From contig NZ_RFFI01000019.1 in the NCBI RefSeq assembly GCF_003696205.1, positions 1 to 45,324 on the forward strand: DNA of 45,324 nucleotides, written 5' to 3'. Positions 35,220 to 43,442 of this stretch are shown in pieces; the stretch's first letter is position 1, and every line of letters starts with the position of its first letter. The notes under the pieces are model-generated. The model was not told the origin of the DNA and made no database searches. It saw nothing but the letters and a program-made list of their open reading frames with translations. This stretch comes from Cellulomonas triticagri. Its GTDB lineage: Bacteria; Actinomycetota; Actinomycetes; Actinomycetales; Cellulomonadaceae. The position numbers and the translations under genes are program-made.

Positions 35220-35747
35220 GTGGACCCTTCCGACCTGTCCGTCACCGAGCTGGTCGCCGGCCTGCGCGCGGGCGCCGCCGGGTCCTACGACACCGAGGCC
35301 GGCGTCGAGCTGCTGATCCGGCATTGGACCTGGCTCGCCACGCCAGGGTTCGTGCGCGAGTGCGTCACGGCGCGCGACCCGGACGGCGACCTGCTCGACG
35401 TCGACTGGACGCGCGTGGCCGCGTGCGCGCTGGCCCCACAGGCCGACCCGGCGCCGCGCGCAGTCGCGCTGATCGCTGTGCAGCTCGCCGGGTACCCGAA
35501 GTTGTCCTCCGAGCCGGTGTCGCTGGGGACGCTGCCGCCCCTGGCGTGGCTGCTGCGCACCCTCAGCCGTCGGGACGTGGACCTGGTGCTGGCCGCGATC
35601 TCCCACGCCACTGGCACCCACCACCAGGTCCACCACCTCGGCGAACCCGACCCGGACGGCACGTGGCACGTGACGTCGACCAGCCCCCGGCTGCGCCCCG
35701 GACCGCTGCACGACTGGCCGCCGCCACCGCTGCCCGGACTCGACTGA
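35220..35747 (+). CDS. hypothetical protein
   Basis: 175 aa from GTG 35220, 5 nt after GGGAG (35209-35213). It is acidic and helical with several Trp: a VTELVAGLRAG helix, an RHWTWLATPGFV segment, a VALIAVQLAGYPKL helix and a C-terminal His/Pro-rich tail ending in DWPPPPLPGLD. No membrane segment, Cys pair or known domain is visible. It lies between the SOS-controlled gene and the integrase. The frame has no coupled neighbour. I do not recognise it. Confidence 0.6.
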   Translation: MDPSDLSVTELVAGLRAGAAGSYDTEAGVELLIRHWTWLATPGFVRECVTARDPDGDLLDVDWTRVAACALAPQADPAPRAVALIAVQLAGYPKLSSEPVSLGTLPPLAWLLRTLSRRDVDLVLAAISHATGTHHQVHHLGEPDPDGTWHVTSTSPRLRPGPLHDWPPPPLPGLD

Positions 35748-35976
35748 CCGCACACCACAACTCAGCAGGAGGCGCCGGTAGCGCCCGCCTCGCGAGGTGA
35801 GGAGCGCGAGCCCGAGTGGCACCGAGCGGCCGGAGGGCGTGGTGCTGGTCGGCGACGACCCTTCAGATCCCCGACCAGCGCAGGCATCGCCCGCGCGCGA
35901 CCGATGTTCGAGAGTCCGGTCGAGGTGCCCTCCGTCGCGCGCAGTGACACGGAAGACCCGCACTCGAACCGTGATC

Positions 35977-36921
35977 TCACGCTGGCTCCCGCATCAGGGC
36001 CTTGATCACCTGCACGGCTATCAATGTGGGGTCGGACTCGGCAGTCGGACCCAGCAGGGCTCTTACGAGGTCGCTCGGATCGACGTGCGCCGGTCGGGGG
36101 TTCTCCGGTGGGGGCAGGTCGCTGCTTTCGGGGGCTCCGGCTCGCACGACGTCGAGCAGGCTTTCGTACGGCACCTGCGTGTAGATCTGGGTGGTCTCCG
36201 GCCGGGCGTGGCCGAGGACCTTCTGCAGCGCGAGCACGTCCGGGTGGCGGGCGTTCGACGTGGTCGCGAACGCGTGCCGCAGCTTGTGCCCAGTCCACGC
36301 TCCGGCTAGTGCTTCGCTCATCAGACGCGAGACGGTGCCGGGGGACAGGTGCCCGTCCACGCGCCCGGGGAACAGCCACCCGTCAACTTCGTTGATCGCC
36401 GCGAGCAGCTCAGGGTTCTGAATCGGGATGCACCGGACCTTGCCGCCCTTGCCTGTGACCCACAGGACGCGTCCGTCCCAGTTGTCTCGGTGGGCAGTGG
36501 CGATCTCGCAACAGCGCATCGCCGCGTAGCGGGCGAAGCGCAGCATCGTCGCTTCCCGGTGCGCCGACAGCTCGATCGCTCGCGAGACCACCGACCACGG
36601 CGCCGGCTGGGGGACCGGCTCAGGCACCGACACCGGCTCCAGGCGGGCAGCCGGGTCTCGGTCGACATAGCCCTCGATCGACGCCCACCGATAGAACTTC
36701 ACAACCGCTGCGCGCGCCGAGCGAGCGGTGTTCGGCTTCCACCGCTCGACGGCCAGGAACCGGCGCAGGTCGCCCGTGCCCAGCGACCACGGTCCGGACT
36801 TCTGCTGCAACGCGAGGCGCCGCAAGTAGCTCAGATGCACGCGGATCGATCCCTGTGCGAACCGGGTCGACACCAGGTAGATGCGGTACTCGCTGATCGC
36901 CGATGACCAGTCGTTTTGCAC
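35977..36921 (-). CDS. int: tyrosine recombinase (ICE integrase)
   Basis: 314 aa from GTG 36921, behind GGAGGG; a longer frame to 36978 lacks a ribosome binding site. The N-terminal SAM-like core-binding domain spans about 1-90. The catalytic domain has R136 in AAMRCCEI, K158 in TGKGGK, H212-x-x-R215 in HKLRHAF, H238 in LGHARPETT and the nucleophile Y247 in QIYTQV, so the full set of catalytic residues is present. It would catalyse site-specific integration and excision of the element. It lies 0.8 kb from the tRNA-derived attachment junction at 37703, as is usual for tRNA-targeting integrases. It is transcribed towards the element interior. Confidence 0.92.
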   Translation of the reverse strand: MQNDWSSAISEYRIYLVSTRFAQGSIRVHLSYLRRLALQQKSGPWSLGTGDLRRFLAVERWKPNTARSARAAVVKFYRWASIEGYVDRDPAARLEPVSVPEPVPQPAPWSVVSRAIELSAHREATMLRFARYAAMRCCEIATAHRDNWDGRVLWVTGKGGKVRCIPIQNPELLAAINEVDGWLFPGRVDGHLSPGTVSRLMSEALAGAWTGHKLRHAFATTSNARHPDVLALQKVLGHARPETTQIYTQVPYESLLDVVRAGAPESSDLPPPENPRPAHVDPSDLVRALLGPTAESDPTLIAVQVIKALMREPA

Positions 36922-37086
36922 TGAACCCTCCCATGGACTCTCGCTCGGGCCGACACCATCCGCGGCGCAGTCGGGCACCTTCGGGGACGTCCGGCACTGG
37001 ACGCCCCGAACAGCAGGACGAGTCGGACACCGCGGGCACGACGCCGCCGCGTCGCGGCCGCCCCGACCCAGACCGGTAGGTATCGC

Positions 37087-37617
37087 CTAGGTGGTGGAGC
37101 GACGCCGACCCGTGGGCCGCGAGTGGCGCTGCGTGCGCCCGACCGCACGAGTCATCAGCCGCTCGCCGGCACGAAACCTCCGCCAGCACGACGGGCAGGT
37201 CCACCGATCACCGTGCGTCCCGTCGGGGTGGGTAAACGTCGGCGAGTACGAGGCGACCGACCAGCCTGCCCCGATCGACCACGGCGGGACACGCTCGGGG
37301 TCCTCGGGGTCCTCGGGGTCCTCGGGGTCCTCGGTGTCCTCGGGGTCCTCATCGGCCCACCGGCTCCCGCGTTCGCAGACCTCACACACCGCCCGGACGC
37401 GACCACGAGCGGGCCTCCGAGACGCCTCCAGCGGCACAGGCGTGCGCGTCGTGCCGAAGTCGGAGCCTTGAGAGCTCCCCGCTCCATCCGCGGCCTCCTG
37501 TGCCGCCATGTAGTCCTCAAGCGCGCAGTGATCCGCGCACTGCCGGCACTCGTGCGCGCCGACGAGCCGCGACGCCGTCACCGCACCTCGCGTGGGTGCC
37601 CCGCACCAGCACCTCAC
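37087..37617 (-). CDS. Cys-rich (zinc-binding) protein next to the integrase
   Basis: 176 aa from GTG 37617, 8 nt after AGGAG; a GTG at 37626 overlaps that site. Cys pairs are spread along the chain: CWC near the N-terminus, ECRQCADHC, AVCEVC and WTCPSC. They suggest zinc-ribbon modules. A central acidic tract of DPE/DTE repeats is encoded by the 9-bp repeats at 37294-37347. The C-terminus is very basic. It sits between the integrase and the attachment junction, where excisionase genes are often found, but its composition is not that of a typical excisionase. Function unknown. Confidence 0.55.
   Translation of the reverse strand: MRCWCGAPTRGAVTASRLVGAHECRQCADHCALEDYMAAQEAADGAGSSQGSDFGTTRTPVPLEASRRPARGRVRAVCEVCERGSRWADEDPEDTEDPEDPEDPEDPERVPPWSIGAGWSVASYSPTFTHPDGTHGDRWTCPSCWRRFRAGERLMTRAVGRTQRHSRPTGRRRSTT
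37294..37347. repeat. 9-bp tandem repeat (six copies), in-frame in the Cys-rich gene
   Basis: The unit CTCGGGGTC is repeated six times, with one variant copy at 37330-37338. On the coding (minus) strand it encodes the repeating Asp-Pro-Glu tract. The number of copies could vary by slippage. Confidence 0.9.
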
Positions 37618-37702
37618 GCCCCACACTCCTGACCGGGCTCAGCGGCGGACCGCTGCGCACGCAGGCGCCGGTACTCGGCCAGGTCGACCACCAGCCCAGA
37701 CC

Positions 37703-37742
37703 CGTAATCGGACGGTTACTGGTTCGAGTCCAGTCGAGGGAG
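37703..37742 (+). other. displaced 3' half of a tRNA-Thr(CGT): attachment site junction
   Basis: The 40 bases fold as the 3' half of a tRNA: anticodon CGT plus AA, the anticodon 3' stem TCGGA, a 5-nt variable loop, the T stem ACTGG with loop TTCGAGT and stem CCAGT, the acceptor strand CGAGGGA and discriminator G. The matching 5' half (acceptor strand TCCCTCG) is not upstream; unrelated ICE sequence is there. This is what a tyrosine integrase leaves at one end after inserting into a tRNA at the anticodon loop. The crossover lies within this segment. Confidence 0.85.
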
Positions 37743-37748
37743 CACCCA

Positions 37749-37779
37749 GACCCCCAGCGGCCACCGGCCGCTGGGGGTC
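37749..37779 (+). terminator. strong hairpin terminator after the tRNA 3' end
   Basis: The arms 37749-37762 and 37766-37779 pair perfectly over 14 bp around a 3-nt loop, followed by TTCT. It starts 6 bp after the tRNA discriminator base and is probably the original chromosomal terminator of that tRNA gene, marking the chromosome side of the junction. Confidence 0.85.
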
Positions 37780-38200
37780 TTCTGCATCCCCCGCCCCTCG
37801 AGTTGCAGTGGCCGTGGCGGAGTTTGGTCCCCGCAGCGGCGAGTAGAGGCGATCTGCGCTGCCGTGGAGCGGCGACGGGCGCGTTCCCGCAGGGGCACCG
37901 CAGGTCTGGTGCGTGGTTCTGCAGCGGAGCGGGAGGTCGGGAGCGGCGCGGACGTCGGGGCGCGGCAACGTGCGGTGTCGTCTGAGGGGCGCCTCGTGGC
38001 ACCTCAGATCAGGTGCCACCTACTCGTGCACCAGACCCTCCCCGCTGGGCTAAGTCGGTACGAACGAGGTCGAGCTAATCTCCGAGTGCCCGCCCGGCGG
38101 CTCGATCGACAGCGGTGACCGGGCCGTGGCGCAGGTCACGCTGTCTGCGTAGGTCATCTGCGCGCCCGCCCGCTGGTGCACGTACGACGATGGAGGTTCC
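37780..38200. other. intergenic region, chromosome side of the junction
   Basis: About 420 bp with no supported gene. The open frames on both strands are overlapping and lack start signals. It carries the upstream region of the membrane protein at 38201; I see no clear promoter. Confidence 0.5.
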
Positions 38201-39685
38201 GTGCCGGAGTTCGCCGATTGGCTGTTCGCGCCCGTCGATTGGATGGCGCGGCTGGTGGAGGGTGACGTTCCGGCGGATCTTCGTGGCATTATTGTCCTGT
38301 TCGCGTTCAGCTCTTTCCTCGTGCTTCTCGGATCGATCGCTGCCCGTTCCACTCTCTTCTCGGTCCTGCTCGAGGCGGAGTTGCTTATCCAGCGGATCGC
38401 GATCTGGTCCATTCGTGGCAGCAACGTCGCCACCATGCGGCGCATCGCCTCGCGCTATGTGACCGCTCGCTCGGTGCTGGCCCGTGTTCGGTCGGGGACG
38501 GGTGTGTTCTCAGGTTTCGCGCCTCGGGATTCCGAGAGCTTGCGTCCCTGGCTCGCACGGCCTCGGCTGAGAGCGAGGTCGTTGGTGCGTGCACTGCTTG
38601 GTCTACCAGTCCTCGTCGCGCACGTCTCGCGCTTCGCCGTGTACTGGCTACGTACCCCCGTTGGCCTCTACCTGGCACTGGGCTCGATCTGGGTGGCGTT
38701 GCGCCCGACGACCGTGGGCCTCGCTGCCGGTGAGCGGCTCGCCGAGTTCTGGAACTCGGTTTCGGAACCAGCCGGAGTGGCCGTCCTTGCTGTGCTCTTC
38801 GCCGCAGTCGCCGTCGCGCTTGATCACGGGCTGAGGTCGCGCACGCGCGGGCGTAACGCTTTCCTGCAGAGTCAGGCAGCCACCGCTGCCGCTGCGCTGG
38901 AGCGGATCAGCGACATCGCCGTCGACCTGGCGGATTCCGTGTGCACACTTGTCGATGTCCATGTCGGCTTTTATCCGGAGATCGTCACCAGTGCGGTCGA
39001 GCATGCTACGGATGACTGGCGGACGGTCCGAGATGGAGAAGTGACGAATGTGCATGGTGACACCAGGATGTCGTTGTTTGCGGATCGCGCGCCGAATTGG
39101 GGTGACGAGCGACCGTTGAGCGAGATGGCAATTAGTCGTCCTCGTGTTGAGAGATTGCGGAGTTACGAGGCGCATCTCGTAGCCGACGTCGCCCGGATGC
39201 GCGAGGCAGTCGGCGACTGGGACAGTTACAACGCTATCTGCCGCCAGGCGCCGACGGCCGCTCTCGGCCTGCTCAGGGAACTGTCCCCAGCCGCTGGTAG
39301 AGACGTCGCTGAGGGCTCCGGTCTCGGCTCTCCGCACTGGATCGTCGCACGACTCGACACAGCGCGGCTGGAGCGATTCGGTCGTGACCTCGTCCGTCGT
39401 ATCGGGGCGATCACCCCGGCTCCAGCGTTGAACTGCTCTTCCCTATTTGGCTTGGGCCAGTCCACCAAATCGGTCAACGAGGATGGAGAGGACATGCACA
39501 TCGCTGGAGCCCGGGTCGATCTGGGATCACTCGAGCAGATGCAGCGAGTTCTCGACGAGGCGGCCGATGAGTTCGTCGTGAACCTGTGGCGGGCCTGCTG
39601 CTTCGCTGCGGAGATGGACCGGCTCGTCGGGGCCGTCGCACGTGATCACAACCCCCGGGGGTTCGCCGCGCGACTCGGGTACTGA
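38201..39685 (+). CDS. unknown multi-TM membrane protein
   Basis: 494 aa from GTG 38201, 4 nt after TGGAGG (38191-38196). A hydrophobic segment lies at about 28-48, others at about 127-148, 152-172 and 190-208, and the last 280 residues are soluble and helical, probably cytoplasmic. No named domain is recognised. Parts of the gene are lower in GC than the surrounding chromosome, with codons such as GAA and AAT, which hints at transfer. It lies on the chromosome side of the tRNA junction, perhaps as a trace of another insertion at the same site. Confidence 0.65.
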   Translation: MPEFADWLFAPVDWMARLVEGDVPADLRGIIVLFAFSSFLVLLGSIAARSTLFSVLLEAELLIQRIAIWSIRGSNVATMRRIASRYVTARSVLARVRSGTGVFSGFAPRDSESLRPWLARPRLRARSLVRALLGLPVLVAHVSRFAVYWLRTPVGLYLALGSIWVALRPTTVGLAAGERLAEFWNSVSEPAGVAVLAVLFAAVAVALDHGLRSRTRGRNAFLQSQAATAAAALERISDIAVDLADSVCTLVDVHVGFYPEIVTSAVEHATDDWRTVRDGEVTNVHGDTRMSLFADRAPNWGDERPLSEMAISRPRVERLRSYEAHLVADVARMREAVGDWDSYNAICRQAPTAALGLLRELSPAAGRDVAEGSGLGSPHWIVARLDTARLERFGRDLVRRIGAITPAPALNCSSLFGLGQSTKSVNEDGEDMHIAGARVDLGSLEQMQRVLDEAADEFVVNLWRACCFAAEMDRLVGAVARDHNPRGFAARLGY

Positions 39686-40193
39686 CCGCGACAGGCGTGC
39701 GAGTGCGGAACAACGTACCCACGGCCCGGTCCGCGATCGGAGAGATGAGGGGAGCGAGCCGACCGGTTTCGCCATCCCGGGACGAGGTGCGCGCGAGCAT
39801 CACGGCTTCGGCCCTCCTCCCGGGTCGGATGCCGGCGCGAGGCGTCCGCTTCCTGCTGCGCACTCGCCCGGCGCGGCGGCCGTCCAGAACTGCGGGTCGG
39901 TGTGCCACGGGTACGAGGCGCAGACAGGGCGATTGGTTCGCCGCGTCCGGTTCGCGCGTCACTCCCGGGTCGGCCACACGCTCGACGGCCGCGTCGGACG
40001 ACCCGTGCGCGTCGAGCCCCGCCGTCATGCAAATCGCCGTGCCGAGCCCGGCTGAGTCGCGCAGGCCCGACACTCTCCCGTCGATCGCGGGCGCTCCACC
40101 CGAGTTGCCCGGGACGTACGGCCCACCCGTAGGGTGTCCGGTCGTTGGCACGATTCCCCGCGGAGTCGAACCGGATCACGAGGAAGCAAGGTC
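39686..40193. other. region without a convincing gene
   Basis: About 500 bp between the membrane protein and the small lipoprotein. Open frames on both strands have no ribosome binding site or recognisable product. The minus-strand frame that reads GNSGGAP near 40100 is discussed under rejected items. Confidence 0.5.
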
Positions 40194-40331
40194 ATGCGCA
40201 GGATCGCCGTCGCAGGCATGGTGGGAGTCGTCGCCCTCGGGCTGGTCGGGTGCGGGGACCTGTCGGTCCAGCGCACCGGGTCGCCGGACGCGCAGGAGAT
40301 CGCCGAGGCCCGGGACGCCCAGGCGGGCTAG
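40194..40331 (+). CDS. small lipoprotein
   Basis: 45 aa from ATG 40194, with GAGGAAG upstream. It has a basic N-terminus, a hydrophobic stretch and a lipobox LVGC (cleavage before C20), leaving a mature peptide of about 26 polar residues. It would be exported and lipid-anchored on the outer face of the membrane. Its stop TAG overlaps the stop of the convergent acyltransferase gene. Function unknown. Confidence 0.6.
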   Translation: MRRIAVAGMVGVVALGLVGCGDLSVQRTGSPDAQEIAEARDAQAG

Positions 40332-40338
40332 GCCCGCC
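40322..40338. terminator. short hairpin across two convergent stop codons
   Basis: GGCGGGC-TAG-GCCCGCC is a perfect 7-bp stem with the stop codon TAG as loop. It overlaps the last codons of both convergent genes and may act as a bidirectional terminator. Confidence 0.4.
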
Positions 40339-41557
40339 CGCGCGCGGCGGGGTCACCCCGCAGCAGCCCGCGGGTGGCGAGCGAGGACGCGGCGGAGACG
40401 GCGGCCTCGAGCGGGCCGCGCCGCCCGGCCCGGTGCAGGACCCAGCCGAGCAGGGCCGCCGCCGCCACGCTGCCCGCCAGCACGGCGCTGCCCCCGCCGA
40501 CCGTGGGTGTGGCGGTCGACGTCCACAGCCAGGTGCTGAGCACGTGCAGGACGTAGACGGTCAGGGGGACCGCCCCGAGCCAGGCCAGCGGACGCAGCGC
40601 CCGGTGCGCGCCGTCGTGGCGCAGCGCGAGGGTCAGCGCCCCGGTCACGGCGACCGCGGCCGAGGCGGTCAGCAGCACGTCGGCGACGTGCCCGCTGTGG
40701 GCGGTCGCGAGCAGGACGCTGTCCCAGGACGCGCCCGACGACGCCCCGAAGGCGGGCGAGGCGAGCACCTGCTCCACGGTCTGCTGGTCGAGCCCGGTCT
40801 GCTCGGCGAGCGCGGGGACCGCGACGAGCGTGCGGTACGTGGCGTCCACGACGGCGACGGCGGCGGTGACGACCAGCCCGCCGAGCGCGCACCGCAGCGC
40901 CCAGGTGCGGGAGGCGGCGCGCGTCCCCGCCTCCGCGTCCCGGCGGTGCGCGGCGACCATCGTCCGGGCCAGGACGATCCCCGTGGTGACGTAGACCGTC
41001 CAGGTGATCACCGGGTAGGCGCCGGTGAACAGCACCGACGTGACCCAGTCGGCGGGGGACTCCCAGGACAGCTCGCCCAGCGACTGCACGTGCCGCGCGT
41101 CCCGCACCGCCGACGTCAGGAACGGCCCGGTGGCGGTGAGGAGCACCGCGAGCGCGGCCAGCACGGACGTGCGCAGGTGCACGAGCACCGCCCCGAGCGC
41201 CAGGGCGACGCCGAGGTAGACCAGCACGACCATCACCCCGGACGGCGCGAGACCGAGCAGCGCGCCGACGGCGGCCACGGCCGCGCCGCGGGCGACCAGG
41301 GACACGGAGGCCGCGACGGGTCGGCCCGCGTGGCGCCGCGTCGCGAGGACGGCGCTCGCGCCCGCGAGCACCGCGAACAGGGTCGAGGGGAAGCCGCTGA
41401 CCACGCGGCTCAGGACGCCGGGGGGCAGCGGCACGAGGTGGGCCGCCATCATGCCGGTCACCGCGAGCGCGCGGGCGACGTCGAGGGCGACGAAGCGGCG
41501 GTGCGGTGCGACGACCGGGGGTGGGGTCGTGGTGGGGCGCGTTCCCAGGTGGGTCAC
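40328..41557 (-). CDS. acyltransferase-like membrane protein (DUF1624/DUF418 type)
   Basis: 409 aa from GTG 41557, behind GGAG. About ten hydrophobic segments cover most of the chain. The first one begins with RFVALDVARALAVTGMMAAH, which is the typical opening of DUF1624/heparan-alpha-glucosaminide N-acetyltransferase-like and DUF418 proteins (R-x-x-x-LDxxR...HxL). A late segment with LRPLAWLGAVPLTVYVLH also fits. These enzymes are thought to acylate sugars or wall polymers at the membrane; the substrate here is unknown. It converges on the small lipoprotein gene with overlapping stops. Confidence 0.75.
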   Translation of the reverse strand: MTHLGTRPTTTPPPVVAPHRRFVALDVARALAVTGMMAAHLVPLPPGVLSRVVSGFPSTLFAVLAGASAVLATRRHAGRPVAASVSLVARGAAVAAVGALLGLAPSGVMVVLVYLGVALALGAVLVHLRTSVLAALAVLLTATGPFLTSAVRDARHVQSLGELSWESPADWVTSVLFTGAYPVITWTVYVTTGIVLARTMVAAHRRDAEAGTRAASRTWALRCALGGLVVTAAVAVVDATYRTLVAVPALAEQTGLDQQTVEQVLASPAFGASSGASWDSVLLATAHSGHVADVLLTASAAVAVTGALTLALRHDGAHRALRPLAWLGAVPLTVYVLHVLSTWLWTSTATPTVGGGSAVLAGSVAAAALLGWVLHRAGRRGPLEAAVSAASSLATRGLLRGDPAARGRA

Positions 41558-41755
41558 GGGGGCTCCTCGGGGTCGGGGACGTCGTCCTCGACCCTTCCGG
41601 GCGGCGCCCGGGTGCGTCGTCCGCCCCGGGGCGGGCTCGGGTGCGCGGGCGTGCGGCCGCGGGTGGTGGGGCCGGTCGGCTCCGGGGCGGATCCGTGAGG
41701 GGGAAACACGTCCACCCGTCGGGGGACGCTCCCGGGTGCGCGACGACGCCGGAGG

Positions 41756-42697
41756 TCAGTCGCAGCCGACGAGGACGGCGTCGGAGCCGACCTCCACGGG
41801 GTGCAGCTCCGGTCGGGCGCGCAGCAGCTGCGCGGGCTGGGCCAGCCGCCCGCCGGACCACGGGACGTCCGCGGACACCTCGACCACCAGCGGAGCGATG
41901 CTCGTCGCGATGGCCGACGGCATCCCCAGCGGCGTGATCTGCCGGGCCAGCGCGAGCGCGGCGGCCGGGCCGAGCGAGCGCGACCGGCCCACGGGCACGA
42001 GCTCGCCGTCGACGGGGAGGGCGAGCAGCAGCGCCCCGGGCTGGTCCACCGGCCCGGTGATCGCGGTGGCGACCAGGTCGACGGACGTGCGGTGCTTGAC
42101 CTTGCGCCAGTCCCGTGTCCCGGCGCGGTACGGCTGGTCGAGGCCCTTGGCGACCAGGCCGTCCACGCCCTGCCCGGTCAGGACGTGGAACCAGTGCGCG
42201 GCGAGGTCGACGTCACCCGTCAGCGCGGACATCGTGAGCGGGTCGGTCCACGAGGCGGCGAGCTCCTCCAGGGCGATCCGGCGCTCGATGAACGGCAGGT
42301 CGCGCAGGTCGCCGTGCTCGCGCCGGATCACGTCGAAGGCGATGTAGGCCGCCGGCGCCTGTGCGGCCAGCGCGGCCGGGTTCGGCGCCGCCAGCCGACG
42401 CTGCAACGCCCCGAAGTCGACCCGGTCGTGCAGGCGCACGACCAGCTCGCCGTCCAGGACGGACCCGGCGGGCACCAGGTTCGCGACGGCGTGCGTGACC
42501 TCGGGGAACGCCCAGGTCAGGTTGGCGCCCTGCCGGGACCGCAGCTCCGTGCCGGGACCGTCGACGATCGCCAGGACGCGCATGCCGTCCCACTTCGGCT
42601 CCCAGGCGGTGCCGCCGGGCATCCCGACGGTGTCGCCGATCCCGGGCACCGCACGTGCCAGGGCCAGGTCGCTGGGATCCTCCGGCACTCGCGGCAC
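41756..42697 (-). CDS. ATP-dependent DNA ligase
   Basis: 313 aa from GTG 42697; a possible -10 TACGCT ends 6 nt before it, so the message may be leaderless. The nucleotidyltransferase core has motif I EPKWDGMR with the adenylated lysine K35, DGELVV (motif III region), DGLVAKG (motif IV) and WRKVKHR (motif V). A small C-terminal OB-fold-like domain follows. Such short ligases occur in actinobacteria alongside the NAD-dependent LigA and act in repair, including end joining; no Ku gene is in the window. The longer open frame upstream has no support. Confidence 0.88.
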   Translation of the reverse strand: MPRVPEDPSDLALARAVPGIGDTVGMPGGTAWEPKWDGMRVLAIVDGPGTELRSRQGANLTWAFPEVTHAVANLVPAGSVLDGELVVRLHDRVDFGALQRRLAAPNPAALAAQAPAAYIAFDVIRREHGDLRDLPFIERRIALEELAASWTDPLTMSALTGDVDLAAHWFHVLTGQGVDGLVAKGLDQPYRAGTRDWRKVKHRTSVDLVATAITGPVDQPGALLLALPVDGELVPVGRSRSLGPAAALALARQITPLGMPSAIATSIAPLVVEVSADVPWSGGRLAQPAQLLRARPELHPVEVGSDAVLVGCD

Positions 42698-42703
42698 GGC
42701 GGT

Positions 42704-42709
42704 AGCGTA
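42704..42709 (-). promoter_or_regulatory. candidate -10 element for the ligase gene
   Basis: TACGCT on the minus strand fits the actinobacterial TAnnnT -10. It ends 6 nt upstream of the GTG, so transcription would start at or beside the start codon. No clear -35 is seen. Confidence 0.35.
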
Positions 42710-42905
42710 CGCGCGTTTTCCTCCGGAAATGTGGTGATTCGTCCGATTTCGCTCGACCGTGTGGTGCCGAGGTCGCCCGGGTGTCCGGGGTAGGGGTGCT
42801 GGTGACGGGTGCGCAGGGGTCCGGGCGGCTACTGTCGGACGGACCGGGCACCCGCGTGTGCGGGACCGGGCCGTGGCCGCCGCAGCACCGGATCGGAGCG
42901 CACCC

Positions 42906-43436
42906 GTGAGCACAGCCCCCAGCAGTCCCCGCCGCCGCCGCCGGACGGTCGGCGGGGGGCTCGCCCTCGCCACCGCCGCCCTGCTCGTCGCCTGCGCGTC
43001 CGGGGAACCCGGAGCGGAGCCCACCGCGTCCGAGCCCACCACCGACGCCCCGACGGCGGCCGCCCTCGACCTCGTCGCCGGGTCGACGGTCGTCGGGCTG
43101 CCCGACGGGTTCGGCCCGCAGCCCACGGACGCCCAGGCCGGGGCGGCACGGTCCGCCGACGACACGCTGATCTACGTCGTCACCTTCGGGTCCAGCACCT
43201 GCCCCGCGGTCCCCGACGACACCGCGGAGCAGACCGGCGACGGCGCGGTCACCGTCACGTTCCCCGAGCCCGGCGACGGGCCCTGCACGATGGACTACGT
43301 ACCCGCGACCACCGTCGTCGCGCTGCCGGACGGCGCCGACCCGGCCGCCGACCTCGACGTGACCGTCGGGGAGAGCGGGACCGTGACGCTGCCCGCCGGT
43401 GGCGACGACGTCGTGTGGGCCCTCGCGACGAGCTGA
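42906..43436 (+). CDS. lipoprotein of unknown function
   Basis: 176 aa from GTG 42906, 6 nt after GGAGC. A basic Arg-rich N-terminus, a hydrophobic stretch and the lipobox LVAC (before C31) are followed by a Thr/Ala/Pro-rich linker. The compact beta-rich domain has two Cys (in SSTCPAV and GPCTMDY) that could form a disulfide. It should be lipid-anchored on the outside of the membrane. It is 6 bp upstream of the next gene and probably co-transcribed with it. No named family is recognised. Confidence 0.75.
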   Translation: MSTAPSSPRRRRRTVGGGLALATAALLVACASGEPGAEPTASEPTTDAPTAAALDLVAGSTVVGLPDGFGPQPTDAQAGAARSADDTLIYVVTFGSSTCPAVPDDTAEQTGDGAVTVTFPEPGDGPCTMDYVPATTVVALPDGADPAADLDVTVGESGTVTLPAGGDDVVWALATS

Positions 43437-43442
43437 CGGCGC

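Noticed and set aside
37671-37742. Complete tRNA gene
   Set aside because: Only the part from the anticodon on folds as a tRNA. No 5' acceptor strand TCCCTCG or D arm exists upstream.
39474-40151. Trypsin-like protease on the minus strand (GNSGGAP motif)
   Set aside because: The motif is at the N-terminus of the frame rather than near the end, no catalytic His or Asp region precedes it, and the remaining frame is Arg-rich and unlike a protease.
42698-43165. N-terminal extension of the DNA ligase
   Set aside because: The extra residues are Arg/Pro/Ser-rich and overlap the opposing lipoprotein gene; ligase motif I has its normal spacing from GTG 42697.
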